A model generated the notes under the pieces. That model ran no database searches. It was not told the DNA's origin and saw only the letters and a program-made list of their open reading frames with translations. From positions 2,789,501 to 2,853,500 of the forward strand of contig WHVY01000008.1 of the NCBI GenBank assembly GCA_022266195.1: 64,000 nucleotides of DNA, in the 5' to 3' direction. The stretch is from Tetranychus cinnabarinus. Taxonomy: Eukaryota; Arthropoda; Arachnida; Trombidiformes; Tetranychidae. Of this stretch, positions 29,001 to 42,298 are shown piece after piece (the stretch's first letter is position 1; every line of letters begins with the position of its first letter). Made by a program: the position numbers and the translations under genes.

Positions 29001-29604
29001 TATTTCGAAAGTGATGATTAAACATTTCAATTTTTTCATTCAACTTTAATTTAATTTGCAACATTTTGCTTATTACAGTCATTAGTGGCCTTTCCAAAGG
29101 TAAAAACACAAATAATTTTGTGTGACGTGCCTTTAAAATCAATGAAGGATTTTACTGATACTACATTGTTCTGGGTAAACCAAGATTTCCATTTAATGTA
29201 AGTTTAAATCTATCGAATTTTCTGATTCTATTTTTCAAAATGATTCAAAATTTTAATACTTGTCCAATTTTCCAATTTCTTGCAGCAAAAACGGTAAGCC
29301 TCAAAGGAGAGGCAGGTTGAATTTGATCGGACGTCTCCAATTGTCCACGGAAAAGAGTGTAGAGGAAGACAATGAAAAGATTGTACAACTTCGAATCTTA
29401 AGAACGCAAGAAGCCATCGTTAAAATCATGAAGATGCGAAAACGCATTAACAACGCACAACTACAGACAGAATTAGTAGAAATCCTTAAGAACATGTTTT
29501 TACCTTCCAAAAAAATGATCAAGGAACAAATAGAATGGCTCATTGAGCAAAAGTACATGCGAAGGGATGACGACAATATCGGTGTTTTCATCTACATGGC
29601 TTGA
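26048..29604 (+). CDS. CUL5: Cullin-5, scaffold of CRL5 ubiquitin ligases
   Basis: Thirteen exons: 26048-26056, 26116-26231, 26393-26492, 26574-26747, 26809-27162, 27220-27313, 27427-27665, 27779-27843, 27903-28044, 28332-28751, 28831-28992, 29079-29197 and 29286-29604. All junctions are GT-AG and in phase, for 2313 nt or 770 residues (human 780). Cullin repeats fill the N-terminal half (SNIKHRLQDSAMKLVHAERN, VIGVRESFVNLGSN). The cullin homology domain includes NKDVFMRYHKAHLTRRLI, VEWLREVG and ELEDFIPEVEEFYKK. The C-terminal winged helix carries the Nedd8 site IVKIMKMRK (Lys714 by my count) and ends in the typical IYMA. CUL5 links Elongin B/C-SOCS-box receptors to Rbx2 and an E2. Exon 1 codes for only three residues (MTK), and the N-terminus is unlike vertebrate CUL5 before the FED.W motif. 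Confidence 0.98.
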
Positions 29605-30620
29605 TTTTTAATCACTTATTGAATTCAAAAGTGGCTAATATTTCAAATATCTCCAGAGATTAAGTAACCATGTATCATGACGGCATGGTTAAAATATCAC
29701 ATCCCACTGTAAAGACAATTAATTCAACAAATTTTTAAATCAATGTTCTTTCTTTCCTTCCAACTGCTTGTGATAAATCCATTATCATTAAACTTATACC
29801 TTTTTGATAAAATCAATATCAATCCAATGATGGTTAATATAATGGATTAAATAATTGTATAATTGTATAATTGTAACCATCATAAAATCACCACACTTAT
29901 ACTTACACAATGAGCTACAACTTTAAAACTAAAATAAACAAGTGAAACGCTGAAATGACAAATCAAATCTGGAATGTTTAAAGAGATGCTGAATCATTTA
30001 AGGTTGATTGAGATGATCATGACTGATTCATCATTAGAATACAAGTTCAATGAAAACTTGACATGAGGATGAAAAAAAAACGGCCATCATCACAGGAATC
30101 ATTAATGAAAATATCACCAACTGCGCTAGTTTAATCCATTTCAAACAGTTAAACCTGAACTCACAGTGATTATAATTAGCAGTTGAATTGTGAATCTGAA
30201 AATTTACAAATTCTAATTTAAATTGTTTCGTGTACAAATTGTCCTAAACCATTTAAGATACTGAAACATGATTCTGTTGCTATTTGTATTATCTTAATTG
30301 TCACTGAGAATCAAATGTACAATCAAGGGTCACAATAGGTGGCGCTTATAGGCCACAGTGTTTACGGTTAATCTTAACGGCAAAATAAGAGGAGTGAGCA
30401 GCACCATTTTTACCTGTTTTTTGTTGTTTGTAGATGATGTTGATGTGAATGATGTTGCTCTGATAATCATCTTTTCACCGTGAGTTGTTAGATCGTTTAA
30501 TAGCTCATCATTCAGTTAGAATCGTCAACATCGCTTTACTTGTTTCTTTTATTTCATCGGTAACATCAAGCTTCTGTTTTTTTCATGTCGCACCATTCCG
30601 GTTAACTATTTGATTGCTTG
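29605..30620. other. CUL5 3' UTR and intergenic DNA
   Basis: No coding exon recognised. The last part (about 30,330-30,620) is less AT-rich and may hold a promoter for the transcript unit that follows. Confidence 0.4.
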
Positions 30621-30847
30621 CATAGTTTTGTTGCCAATTTTTAATAACTTCATACTTCAACCTCTCAACATCAACTTTGGTAAATTGTAATTCATCCTGT
30701 GAAGTGGTCAACGATCTACGATTGACAATTAGTGACTCTAGTACACAAACTGTTCATTCAACATCTCGGATTGCTTAAGTTTATGTTTAAAGTGTTTTAA
30801 TATTTCTCTTATCGGATATTTACAGTTTCAACATTTTTCTAGTTGAG
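30621..30847 (+). other. Candidate 5' untranslated exon ending in a strong donor
   Basis: This stretch ends TTGAG|GTAAGT at 30,847, an excellent donor, and has no long frame. It would suit the first noncoding exon of a plus-strand gene; the next plausible plus-strand coding exon is the ZP-domain exon at 46,357. The link is inference, and the left boundary is arbitrary. Confidence 0.3.
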
Positions 30848-30945
30848 GTAAGTCGATTTATAATTTAATCTCAATCACCAATGGATCTCTGTAATTGTTC
30901 ATTGAATGGTCAAACTACCCATGAAAATGGTTTATGGATTTACTA

Positions 30946-31633
30946 TTAGGTCATCCAAAACAAAATGATCGGACTTTGAGACGCTATAATTTACTAACCA
31001 CTTGGCGTATGCGCTAGCATAATGCATTTATTCAAAGCTTATTTCTCACACTATCTAACCATCTCCTTAAATTCTGGCTAATCACGATCGACTTCGAAAA
31101 AATTATGAAAAATCGAATTTCGAAGCCCTAAATGGTCGAAATCGTGATTTTTTTTGTATTTTCGAAATATAGCGCTAGTTTTGTGCACTTGAAGTTCATA
31201 AAATTGTTAGGCAGTGGTATCGCCTCTGAATCGACCGTGAGGCTTTGGGTTTCAGCTCTAAATAAACGAAAAAATACCCCTCAAAAGACTAAAAGTGTAA
31301 TCGCAGAGATCGCAAGCTTCGAGCACAAAGAACTAGCTTAGTCAATAAATTTTTCGAGTAGTCGAAGCCCAGGAGCACAAAGTATCTTGCGAGCAAGACG
31401 AAAATCCCGTAATAATTGATTTATCTAAATTTAAGACAATTTTGAATCGAGCGGTAAATGACCTCAACGGCAGTGACCGCGTGAATGTAGTCTAAAAGTC
31501 GTGCAAGAGATAGCAACGGATCGTCCATAGTGAACATATACATATTTAGTGTTCGAAATTTCATTAAACTCGACTCATAAATAGAGAAAATCAAAATATT
31601 ATCAAGCCGCTCATTTTGTTTTGGATGCCCTAA
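30946..31633 (+). mobile_element. Decayed mariner-like DNA transposon, 688 bp
   Basis: Left end TTAGGTCATCCAAAACAAAA and right end TTTTGTTTTGGATGCCCTAA are inverted repeats of about 23 bases with one mismatch, flanked by TA on each side (30,944-30,945 and 31,634-31,635). TTAGG-type termini and a TA target fit mariner elements. Inside, the plus-strand frame at 31,132-31,341 contains GIASESTVRLWVSALNKRK, which resembles the helix-turn-helix part of mariner transposases (..SESTVRRWF..). No catalytic DDE/D part is left at this size, so this is an internally deleted, non-autonomous copy. Confidence 0.82.
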
Positions 31634-34600
31634 TATTTAGGTTGTCATTATCTAATGACAATTTATTCCCATGTTATCAGAGGTTGATAGCAATGCAAGT
31701 TTCGTTGTGATTGAATAATGACACAAATATTGTTACTTTATTTTGTAACTTGTTTTGGACGTTAATTTGTTTTTAATGAGCTGACCCTGCTAATGGATAA
31801 CCGTAGGTTTGGATAAAGTTAATCTTAATCTTAAATTAAAATTGAAATTGTCACGAAATTGGGTTAAAAATCTATCCACCTTGAAGGCAATTTGAGCTTT
31901 AAAACAGAATAGTGAAGGGAAAAGTAAAGAGTGGAAGCAATTGAAAAAACGGTGAAAAAGTGATGAAGATGCTGATTTTCTGTTGTTTTCATAAACATTA
32001 TCAAGCTGATGATGATGATAGGAATAAAAATGATCATTGATGATCATCATCGTGCGTTGACTTTAAACTGGATGAGAATTTTCTTCAGGCCATTTGCTGA
32101 AAATTGATCATCTCGCCATTATTTGACGACTTTCGATTCCAAATCATTTTAACCTCGTAAAATTTACATTCATTTAATTATAGTAAATTTTTCTTCTCCA
32201 CCAATCAAACGTTCAAACAATCAACCAAATTAAAAACCAAATCAACCCTGTCTAGTTACACCAAAACCCTTCAAAATGAACCTAAAATTTAACCAGCAAT
32301 AATTTTCACCATAATCTTTACATTAAACACAATGAAGCCTTTATTTTTCAATTGTCGAGGAAGTCATATTGACAATTAAATTGTCTTCCGTAGTTTTTAC
32401 CAACTCATGTATTAAGTTATCGGAAAGATTTAAAAAAAATATCAATTGATTCCAACGATTTTAGCAACACATTAACCCAGTAAATGTATCTTGGGTTAAA
32501 AAAAAGTACCGAATGAGAAGTGGAAAGATGATTATCCTTTTCATCATTACCATTATTACAATTTTCAGTGTTAATCATTAAGGTTACTTGCGATAGTTTC
32601 AGGCTTTTAAAGATGTAACACAAAAGGATTGATTGAATTATACTTGCATAAAAAAGCATTATCAAGAAGGCAAAACAACCTGAAGATTTCAAGGGAAAAA
32701 TGATGATGATAATGATGTTGAAGGTAAGGTTGGTGAAAAAAAGATGAAAATTTAGTTTCAATACTTCCGATTTAATGGCTTAACCTAAGTTGAACAGTAG
32801 AACAAATTGTTATTAATAAATTCACCTGACATCAATGATCCTTACCCAAGACTTAAATTGAGTTCAATACTGGTAACTTGATTGTTTAATATTGTTATAT
32901 TTCATTAGTTTATCCCTTTGAGTTAACCTAAATTGCGACTCTTTTGTTAAATCACATAATATTTATGATTCTGGTTTGTAAATAAAACAATTGTATCTCT
33001 ATTAGGTACATAATTTATCAACCATAAAAAAGCCATTGATAAGGCTTATTGTTTTGGTAAATAATATTAATTTTTAACACCATTTTTTGGACTCAATTTC
33101 AATTCTTTCATGGTTAACTGTAAACCTAAATACATTTTGTTTATTACATTATTATGAGCAATTTTATGCGACAAATTAAGATATGTCTTGATGTTAAACT
33201 TGACTAAGTTACACTCTTGATTACTAGCCCTTATAATCATCTCTAATTATGGGATTACCTGATTTGTTTTGCGTATGTAAATACAATTACCTTAAACCAT
33301 TATGTTTGTCATAATTTGTTCAATTATTTTACATAATCGTTTGACTGTTAATTTTACTTGTCCGGGTTAATGGTTTGATTAGTTCAACCGATTGTCAGTC
33401 TTATTGAGCATTTAATTTGGATAATCTTGATTTACTAAATTTACCTTCATTTTATGGGTTTACTTGAGACCATATCATTGATCCAAGAATTTGAAGACAT
33501 TAAATTTTCATTCAATTGTGGCTCAGTTTATTGGTTTAACCCTAATTAAATTTAATTTAATTGCTAGATTAAGCGCATACTTGATCTGTTTTGATTATTA
33601 ATCAAAAGTAAACTTCCAAAGACTGGTAAACTGGAGTCGAGAATCTCAATTTTTAGCAAAAATTTGATCCAATTTTAGATTAAAAATTGCTATTAATCAG
33701 GTCATCTTCAACAATTATCTAATAATAGTGGTTATATTTACTTAGAAATAACAAAAGATTAACTTGACCATGATTAAACATCAATGAACTTTTGGTAAAA
33801 GTAAAATTTGAAAGAAAATTGAATCAAGAATTCAATCAATCTTAAAAGTGTAGTAAAAAAGTTATATTGTCAGATTTTACACTTACAATAAAGAGAAGAA
33901 AAAAAGAAAAGCTAAATCAAATTAAAAATGAAACTGAAAAAAGGAAATTAGAAAACAATTACAATTAACTTGAAACTCAATGATGAAGATGATGGGTTAT
34001 TTAGGAGAAATTCCGATCTTCAAAGCAGCTAATTAACTTTTTTCATCGTAAATACAGGTTTTGTTAATCAAGGTGAGTTGTTTGTTAAAGCCATTAATGA
34101 TTTACTTTACCAAAAATCAGAATTGAATGTTAACCATTGGCACAATTTTATTAAATTGTGTTATTTTTTGATCAAATAAACCATTAATATCTCAACAATA
34201 TTTTAGTTTGACCATACTCCCACTTTTTGGCCAACTGAACTCACTTTTGCGATGAAAATGAATTTCACTGACTTATCAGGCCATTGTAAAGATTTGAAAA
34301 AAAAGGATGAAGAGGAAGGAAATTGATGATGATGATAATAATAAAGAATGAAGATGATGATGATAATTTCAGCAACCATTATGTACAAGATGAAATGGAT
34401 TGTCTGAGTAAATTACTCTTATTGTCGCTCTACTGACCTCCTGAAGGTTTAAACTCTATTGTGAGATGAGAATAAAAAAATGAAGAGAAAGCATTTTCAT
34501 GAGCATTTTTTTTATATACCTTGTCATGTGAAGACAAGTAGCTAATAATGAAAAGTTGAAAGGTCTTATTCTGGTTGAAATTTATCTTGACTCCTTTCTT

Positions 34601-37600
34601 CTTTTTTTCCCTTCTGTATCACCTTCATTATCATTATCTACTTCAACATCTACATCTACATCTGTATTTCATAAAACTCCTTACTCCTCCTTTCATCATC
34701 ACTCTAATAAAATGCTTCACTAATTGACTTAATCTTGATCCATCTTATAGTTTCTTGAAAAGAGGCAAAGGGTAGACCTCAATTTATCAAATTATCTTAT
34801 AACTCTGCACTGTTAATTAGTCGTGTATGAGAATGTCAAATAGTAGCAACCTGCATCTTGTCCCACCGTCCTTGTTAACCTTTTGATCCATCATTAGGTT
34901 AGCAATGTCACCGTCCCGTCATGATTGCAATTTGCTCCACTCCAAATTGATTAAGCTTGTTTCTCTGAGACAAACGCAAAAAAAGAGAAGATGAAATGAG
35001 ACAGTTACGTGAAAAGTAAACATTAAACTTACCCTGTTCTTTTTGAGGATTCACAAATTACAACAAAATGTGAAAGGATGAAATGGTAGAGATAAAGACA
35101 GTTTGAAAATAAATTATTTTGTTAAACATCATCATTATCATTTACAACTACAAACATCTTCACAATACATGAAAGAATTATAAAGAGTAGTTCTCGTTGA
35201 TAATGTCATGAAAGATGGTCATTTTCACATCAATCTACTTCTCAGACTATTATTGAAATGTAGATGTAAGTTTGAACATTAATGATAACTCAAACTAAAA
35301 CAATCAAATAACAAGTTATCATACAAGTTGGATTGATAAGATTATAGCCATTTTAAAACACAAGTGTTAAACCATCTTCATTGACGAAACTGGCAAAATG
35401 GTCGAAATGGTAATTTATGTAAACAAGAATGGCACACATAGTAGCACTAATAGTAATAATAATTAGATAAACGTAAAAAAGTAAAAGTTATAATTAAAAC
35501 AGTAATTAATACAATTTAACAATTTTGTTGATCAAAAACATTGCCATCATTCAACAGTTTTTAAGCGCCACTATAAAAGGAGGGAAATGAGATTAATTTA
35601 GATCGAGTACATCGATAATTGTATCGATATATCTAATAGGATTAGAGTAGCAAAAGATATTCAAGCAATTTTCAATTTTGCATGTAAATAAGTTAATCTT
35701 TAATATTCACTGTTAGTTAATAATAGCATGATTTTTATAATGCTTTTTACCTTATTTAATCCTATTGCTGTGTTTTTCACCTGATTATTATTATAATACA
35801 TTTTACCCAAAAAAGTTGTCTTTAATTATACCTTTGAAGCTACAATTTTTCTCTTGTTTATTTTATTCAAGTTTACCCCTTTCCTGTTGTGTGTTTTAAC
35901 CGATCCTAGTCTGGAAATTGTTTCTGATTATCTTACAACAGCAACATCTTTAATTTAAGCCTCTTCTGGTTACCATCTTTCGGTCATCTTTTGTTTATAA
36001 TCTGTCGGTCAATCTTTTTAGAGCTTAATTCGCTACAAGCTTACCAAAAAATGCCACCAACCTACGTTTGAGACAACCGGATAAAAAGTGAAGCACGGTT
36101 AACGACAGTTTTAATTTCCCAAGTTCTGTTTCCTTTTGTTTCACCGATTCCGACTCATTGATACCATTTAAAGCAAATAAAACAAAGGTTTACTGTTGAA
36201 ATGGGCAAAGGCAGTCTATTGTTTGGTTTTAATAAGCATTTCTATTGTTGGTCAATGTTGAAAATGGGATACCCGATTACAGGAAAATTACTTGAGGATG
36301 GATCCAATACAATCATCTAATTTTGTTGGACGCAAAAACAATAAGAATGAGAATAAGAACATCTTTTATACTTGTGGATATATCACCGATCAAATATTAT
36401 TCCGTGGCCTGTCAAAAAATAGAGATAAATCCTTTTTTAATATGCCTGATCACATCTTAACTCACCCTCAACATGTAAACATCATGTAAGAGTTGTTGTT
36501 CTCTTCTCCATCTTCAACATTGATACAGCTACTCTTTTATTTTCTTCAACAAAATGATCACATTCTATCCTTTTTCACCCATTGAATAAATTTAATCCGT
36601 TATTCAAGCCAGAATCAGATCATAAATTGTAAAGAAGATTAACTAAGGAGAAGAAGATGGAAAAGATGAAGAAAACTAAGGTGATAGAGGAAACTGATAG
36701 AGAGGCCAGTTCAACGGTTTGTAGTGTTACCCATCATTTTTTTACCATCACCACACTCAACTTTTAAGGTGGAATCTTGCCCATCACAACCGGATCTACA
36801 TCTTCCTCTTCAACCTTTATTTTAATCATAAACATTACCATTACTATTACCATTCACCATCATCTTTATCCTAATCTTTCAAGTCATTTTCTCTCTCTCT
36901 CTCTTTAATTTCAGAAAGCAAACTGTTAACTCTAAAGGTTGACTCGAGCACACATTTGGTCTTGAAAGCAAAACTAGGAATAGCCATTCAACCTGCAGTC
37001 ATTTCATGTCCACAAGATAAATTGACAGGAAGAAAAGAAGACATTTTTGTGTTTCAATGGTTCCAAAAATAGCATGATAAAAATTATGAACAACTGACAA
37101 GAGGAGAGGAAAGATAATTGTTTAATTTTGTTAGTTAAATTAACGTCTACAATTTGGTCGTTTCAAGTTGAATCAAGATCAACAGTTATAACACATTTGC
37201 CTTGCGGCTTGCGAGCAACAAGTGACAGTAACATTAGTTAGGTACAAAAGACTGAATTCTTGGTATTCAAGACAAGGTAATCATATGACATGGTTAACCA
37301 TTGTGAAATTGATTTAATACGTTAATTACATTACACTTAATTTATCTTGTTGAACAAAAAAACCACACAAAATTACAATTCAAATTACAAGTTAAATTTG
37401 CAAAAAAAGTTGAAAAAAGCAAGTTAATCAACCAAAAGCCTGACCATTTGTTAATTTAAACAATACAACTGTCCATTTACATGAAGATAATAAATTAATG
37501 TTTATTTTGTAAATCAAAATAGTAATTAATTTATTTGTTAACTACAGTTTCAAATTGTAATTTGAACAAAATTGATATTCTAATCGCTTCAAATTTACCT

Positions 37601-40600
37601 CTTCCTGAGTTACCACAAAAACCATCACCAATTTTCAATTTGCATAAAATTAAAGATGGTTTCTTGATTGTTTGATAATAACTGTTACAATTCAGATTTT
37701 GATTTATGTTTATAAACACTAAATTTGTTATTGTTTGCTATCTAAATAACCTTAAGGCTATTTAATCAAATGTAATATAATTTAGTGGTGACATTACTTT
37801 AATTATATTCAACCAAAAAGTAAGCAAATTACTATTCTAATTGAATAATAAAACCTGTTGTTTGATTAATAATTAGGGTTCGCACCCAAAAAAAATGAAC
37901 CTGAAAAATGAAGTACAATTGAAAATGTATTTTGTTTCAAAATGATCTTCCAAATGATTTAGATTACGATCTTAATTAACTTCATTATCAGAACTTTAAA
38001 TGTTAATATTAATAGACAAGCCATTTAATGTGTGTTCAATGTGTGTTCAAGTAACCATTTTTAACCATTTCATTGGATGATTTAATGAATTTGAAAACAT
38101 TTATTGCAATTTTCTTACAATCTTACAATCAATGATCAATTTCATGAGCAATTTAACCTAAAAATTAAGCTTTTACAATTGAAATTATCAGGTATAATTC
38201 AATTGTCTAATAAAAAGCAAATTATAACGAAAAAATTGATTTATTAAAAGCACTAAACATAAGTAAACAAAAGGCTAACGAGATATTCAAATAAGGTAAT
38301 GGTTAGGTAACAATTAGAAAATGATTTATCCGATTAATTTGATTAACATATTAATGTGTTTAAAGTGTATTATATCAACAATTTACTTACTTAATCCAAT
38401 TCAAATTAAGAAGCTTTTAATGTTACCCTTAATTTTATTAGCAACATGAAAAGGCATCAAAAAAAAGTTGAACACTTTAAAGGTTAAAGCAAAAAATAAA
38501 ACATTGAAACTCAAAGAAAAAGGTAAGATCTTTTTTTGGCAAGATAAGGATGATGAAGGTGATGAAGTTGATGAAGATGATGAGGATGATGATAAATATG
38601 ATGATGCTTTGTATTATTATACCTTTAAAATTATAATATTTAGCTTGAATGAAGCTGTGTTCAACGAAGCGTTGAGAAAAGTTTACGCTCTGTTTCAATG
38701 CCTAAGGTTATTTTCTCAGAGAAGATTTTTCACTGTTAAAGGTAGAAATGTTTCTGGAAGATAAGGCGTTTAGCTCTTCTATTCATCATCTTCATCATCC
38801 TTTTCAATTGTAAATCTTGCCTTTTTTTGGCAACCAACAATGGACCCTTTAATGGTCACTCTTATTCAAATTGTACTTCCATCATCTTGAGCTTGATTCA
38901 ATTTTTCAGCTCATTTCTTGACACTTTTTTGTCTCTTATTAAATTGACCAGCTGATTGAATGAGTCCAATTTAACATGTTTTACAATGTAATACTATTTG
39001 ATATTTTACGGTAAATTGATTGCCAGTACAAATGTTTCAAGTTAATTGATTTTGAGCTGAATCCGAGAAAATCAATTCGATGAACCAATCATTTGCTAAT
39101 TAATCAATCGTTATCTTCATTTCAAGCCAAATTTTCAGGATTTACTGTCAATACGCTTTGATTTATTTGCTTTTTGTGACTTCAATTTGTATTTGGGTTC
39201 ACTTTGTATTCAAGTCAATCTTGTCCATTTTAAAGCTTCCATGTTGTTTATTGTTGATGCTGTCAAGTTTATCTGATCGGGAAGAGTGATTTAAATTAAT
39301 CTGCATATCTTGATATTACATGTATATTGGGTGAAGAAATAAATAAATGTAAATCTGTTTGGAACCATTGAAGATGATTACTTCTTAATAATGATGTAAA
39401 TTATGATGATTGGTAAAATTTGGTTGAATCTCGTATAAATTGAATTATCATATACCGGTGATTAGTTAATCATGTCATGTAGTGTATATGGGAATCTGAT
39501 CAATGATTTCTTATCATTAAATTTCACCAGTAAGAATTAATTCCGATTGACCTCAATAATAACGATTATTACGATGAGGTTGATGTCGATGGCAATAATG
39601 ATGGTTTAGGTTGCGGTTTGATTTAAAAATAAGGGTTTAGTTACATAATAATTGACCCGGACTCATAACTGTTTTTTGTATCATGTTTGTACAATCTTTT
39701 TAGTCTGTTATAATAGTCAATCTAATTTGATTAAGAAAAGGTATGATTTGTCAATCTTAAATTTCATGTGACAAAAAACGACAACTGTTGCAACAACAAT
39801 CAAAGTGTTTACAAACAGCCAGGTGAAAGCCAAGAGAGGGTCAGGGTAAGTTAATTTTTCACATGTATTTTTTTCCATCTTATTGTATATTTAGCTTTTT
39901 TTGTTTGCTTGGAAGGCCACTTATCTGTTCCATTGAGTGATTCAAGTCCTTTCAATTTAGTCAACGTAGTGAAGTGTTAACAAAATGATACCGGCAAAAA
40001 ATTGCGTTGCGAAAAAAACCAGGCAACATTCAATAATCTTTGATGTTGATGATAGTGAACATTGAAGAGATTGGGTGGCCTGGAAAGTCAAATATGACAA
40101 AATTTATTCCAATAACAACGATAATCAGCTATCATTATCAACCAACAAACGAAAGCGAAATGACCAATGAAAATGTGACCACAGTGAAGATGTAATGATC
40201 TTTTATCCAAAGACGCACGGTACTTTGCTATTTGACTTTGATTCTTCCATGAAATATTCCATAAATTAAGCAATTGCTGACTGATAGTTAGTGGTAGCTG
40301 GATCAGTGACAGTTGTTTTGACCACGCATATTTTAGGTAATATTATCCATCTCAATATCTGGTAGGAATGTAACCAAGAGACGTAACTATCCTTTGTAAT
40401 ATCAACCAAACGCGAGTTCATACTGTTGTCGATTTATGCATGATTTTTTCAAGCATTTCATCAGCTGGTCATCAGATAAAAGTTGATAAAATGTATAATG
40501 TAAATTACACAGAATTGACAAATTGATACAAATTGACAAGAATTAGGAGACATCAGATAGCATCAAAATGGCTGGTAAAACCTGACCAAGAGACAATCCT

Positions 40601-42196
40601 TTTGTTAACAGTCTACTTGACAAACTGATTTAGTTTAACAGTTATCACTTGGACTATTTAACAATTTGATAGATTCATAATATATCGAATGGAAATTAAC
40701 AATTTACTTCAATTTTTAACAAAGGCACTTAATTAAAACAATACAAGAGTCTCTTTACCAATCCGTTAATTTGGCGGTTCAAAAATGTAGTCAGCTGATA
40801 CAATCTATGGAGGGAAATTTGATTTGACGATTAATTATGTTGAATAGACTTGAAATTTTGATTTATTTTTTTCTATTTCATGATTAATGAAAATGGTTAA
40901 AACAATATTACCTTTCATGATAGAGCAGTCTAAATGAAGCATCATTTTTTGATTCCTTGTTTTCAACTTAATGTATTGATGTACATTAATGACGTTAACT
41001 TAATTCATCTTAATCATAATCGCAACCTTTCATGGTAACAATTTTGATTGATCATCAAGCAATCAAGAATAAACAACTACAACAGTGTGGTCCAGATTGG
41101 TCAGTTGATTTAAAAAAACTTGATCATTTAGACTTATTTACAGTTAGCCCACAAAAAAAAGGTTGTTGATAAATGATGACCAGACTGATGATGATACCTT
41201 TTAAAGTCACGCTGAGCCTATTCAGCAACCTTTGACCAGCAACAATAAGGTTGATAAATGCTGATGTTGATCAATAATGTGATTTATTTAATAGCCTTAA
41301 AGAGAGTTCACAATTTAGACTTAATTAATCAACTGATCAACTGACAACAACCATTTAGCAATAGTTACTTTAAAATAGCCAAAAAGATGAAACATAAATA
41401 CAACTTCAATGAAAAGCAGTTTATATTAAAATAGTGATTAAAAAAGGAACCAAAAAATAAGCTAAATGTAAATTTTGATGAACCACCGAATCTGTTGATC
41501 TTCAGATGATTAATCTAATAGCAATAAAAGGTGAAAATTTTTGCCAAAAAATGAAGATTCCGTCAAGATTATGATTTAGATGCTTACAATGAAAAGAAGG
41601 TGAAATTGGAAAGAAAAGGTTGGATAACAATTGAAACAAAAGAGATGAAATCGGGTTCATTACTAATTATTGCTATTATCATCATCAGAAGTTACATTGA
41701 TATGGAAATGGTTAAAGTCAATAAAACAACAATTGAATCCACCCAAAGGCAACAGTTAATAATAAACCGAGAGTTAAATAGTTACAATAAAAATGAACAT
41801 CTTTCAGCTATTCAGCTACTAACATCATCTTCATGAAAAGGTTGATCTTGAATGCCTTCCAGGTTATATTTATGACCCACTTTCCCTTGACCTTCATCAA
41901 CATCATTAATTTGTCTTCCAATTAGCTCTTAAACCTTTTCTTAATTAATTTCAAACCCTTTAACAATTTGCTGACAATTTGTTGACAATTTACTTTCAGA
42001 TGAATTCACAAAATCAAATTTTTGTCCAAAATCTCAATCAATTTTACAATTCAATTTTGATTGTTCCTTCAAAATAAACTGAAATTGATTAAAATGTCCA
42101 ACATTTGAAACCTTTTCTCGTTCAAAGACAATTACATTGACCATTGAATCTGAATATTGAAAATTTGTATTCTAATTTCATTCCAATTTCTTACAG
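31634..42196. other. About 10.6 kb gene desert, perhaps first intron(s) of the ZP-domain gene
   Basis: AT-rich, with short low-complexity tracts. Trinucleotide GAT/GAA runs lie at 34,324-34,371 and 38,549-38,605, and a CT run at about 36,892-36,906. At 39,845 a strong donor (CAGG|GTAAGT) ends a possible alternative leader exon that starts somewhere after 39,760. A TATCGATA box lies at 35,622-35,629. Open frames at 31,790, 32,417, 34,203, 36,292 and 38,468 are low-complexity or start only with TTG/GTG, and none shows a domain. Confidence 0.4.
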
Positions 42197-42298
42197 ATTT
42201 ACACAATCCCATGAGAAAGGAACCATTTCATCAATTTCATCATGAGCAAGATTATATTGAACAGTTCAATCCTCAGTTTGCTCATCATTTTAATAAAG
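42197..42298 (+). other. Candidate internal coding exon, gene uncertain
   Basis: A polypyrimidine tract with TTACAG precedes it and AAAG|GTTAGT follows it. The 102 bases are open in one frame only (phase 1 to phase 1), giving a His/Gln/Phe-rich peptide including RKEPFHQFHHEQDYIEQF. It may belong to the extracellular N-terminus of the ZP-domain gene downstream. However, its phase-1 donor does not match the phase-0 acceptor at 46,357, so another exon would have to lie between. It could also be a chance match. Confidence 0.3.

Noticed and set aside
34203..34388. Minus-strand hydrophobic 61-codon frame
   Set aside because: Ile/Tyr/His stretches come from an ATT/ATC simple repeat.
38468..38764. 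Plus-strand acidic frame of 98 codons
   Set aside because: Begins only with TTG and consists largely of a GAT/GAA microsatellite; no domain.
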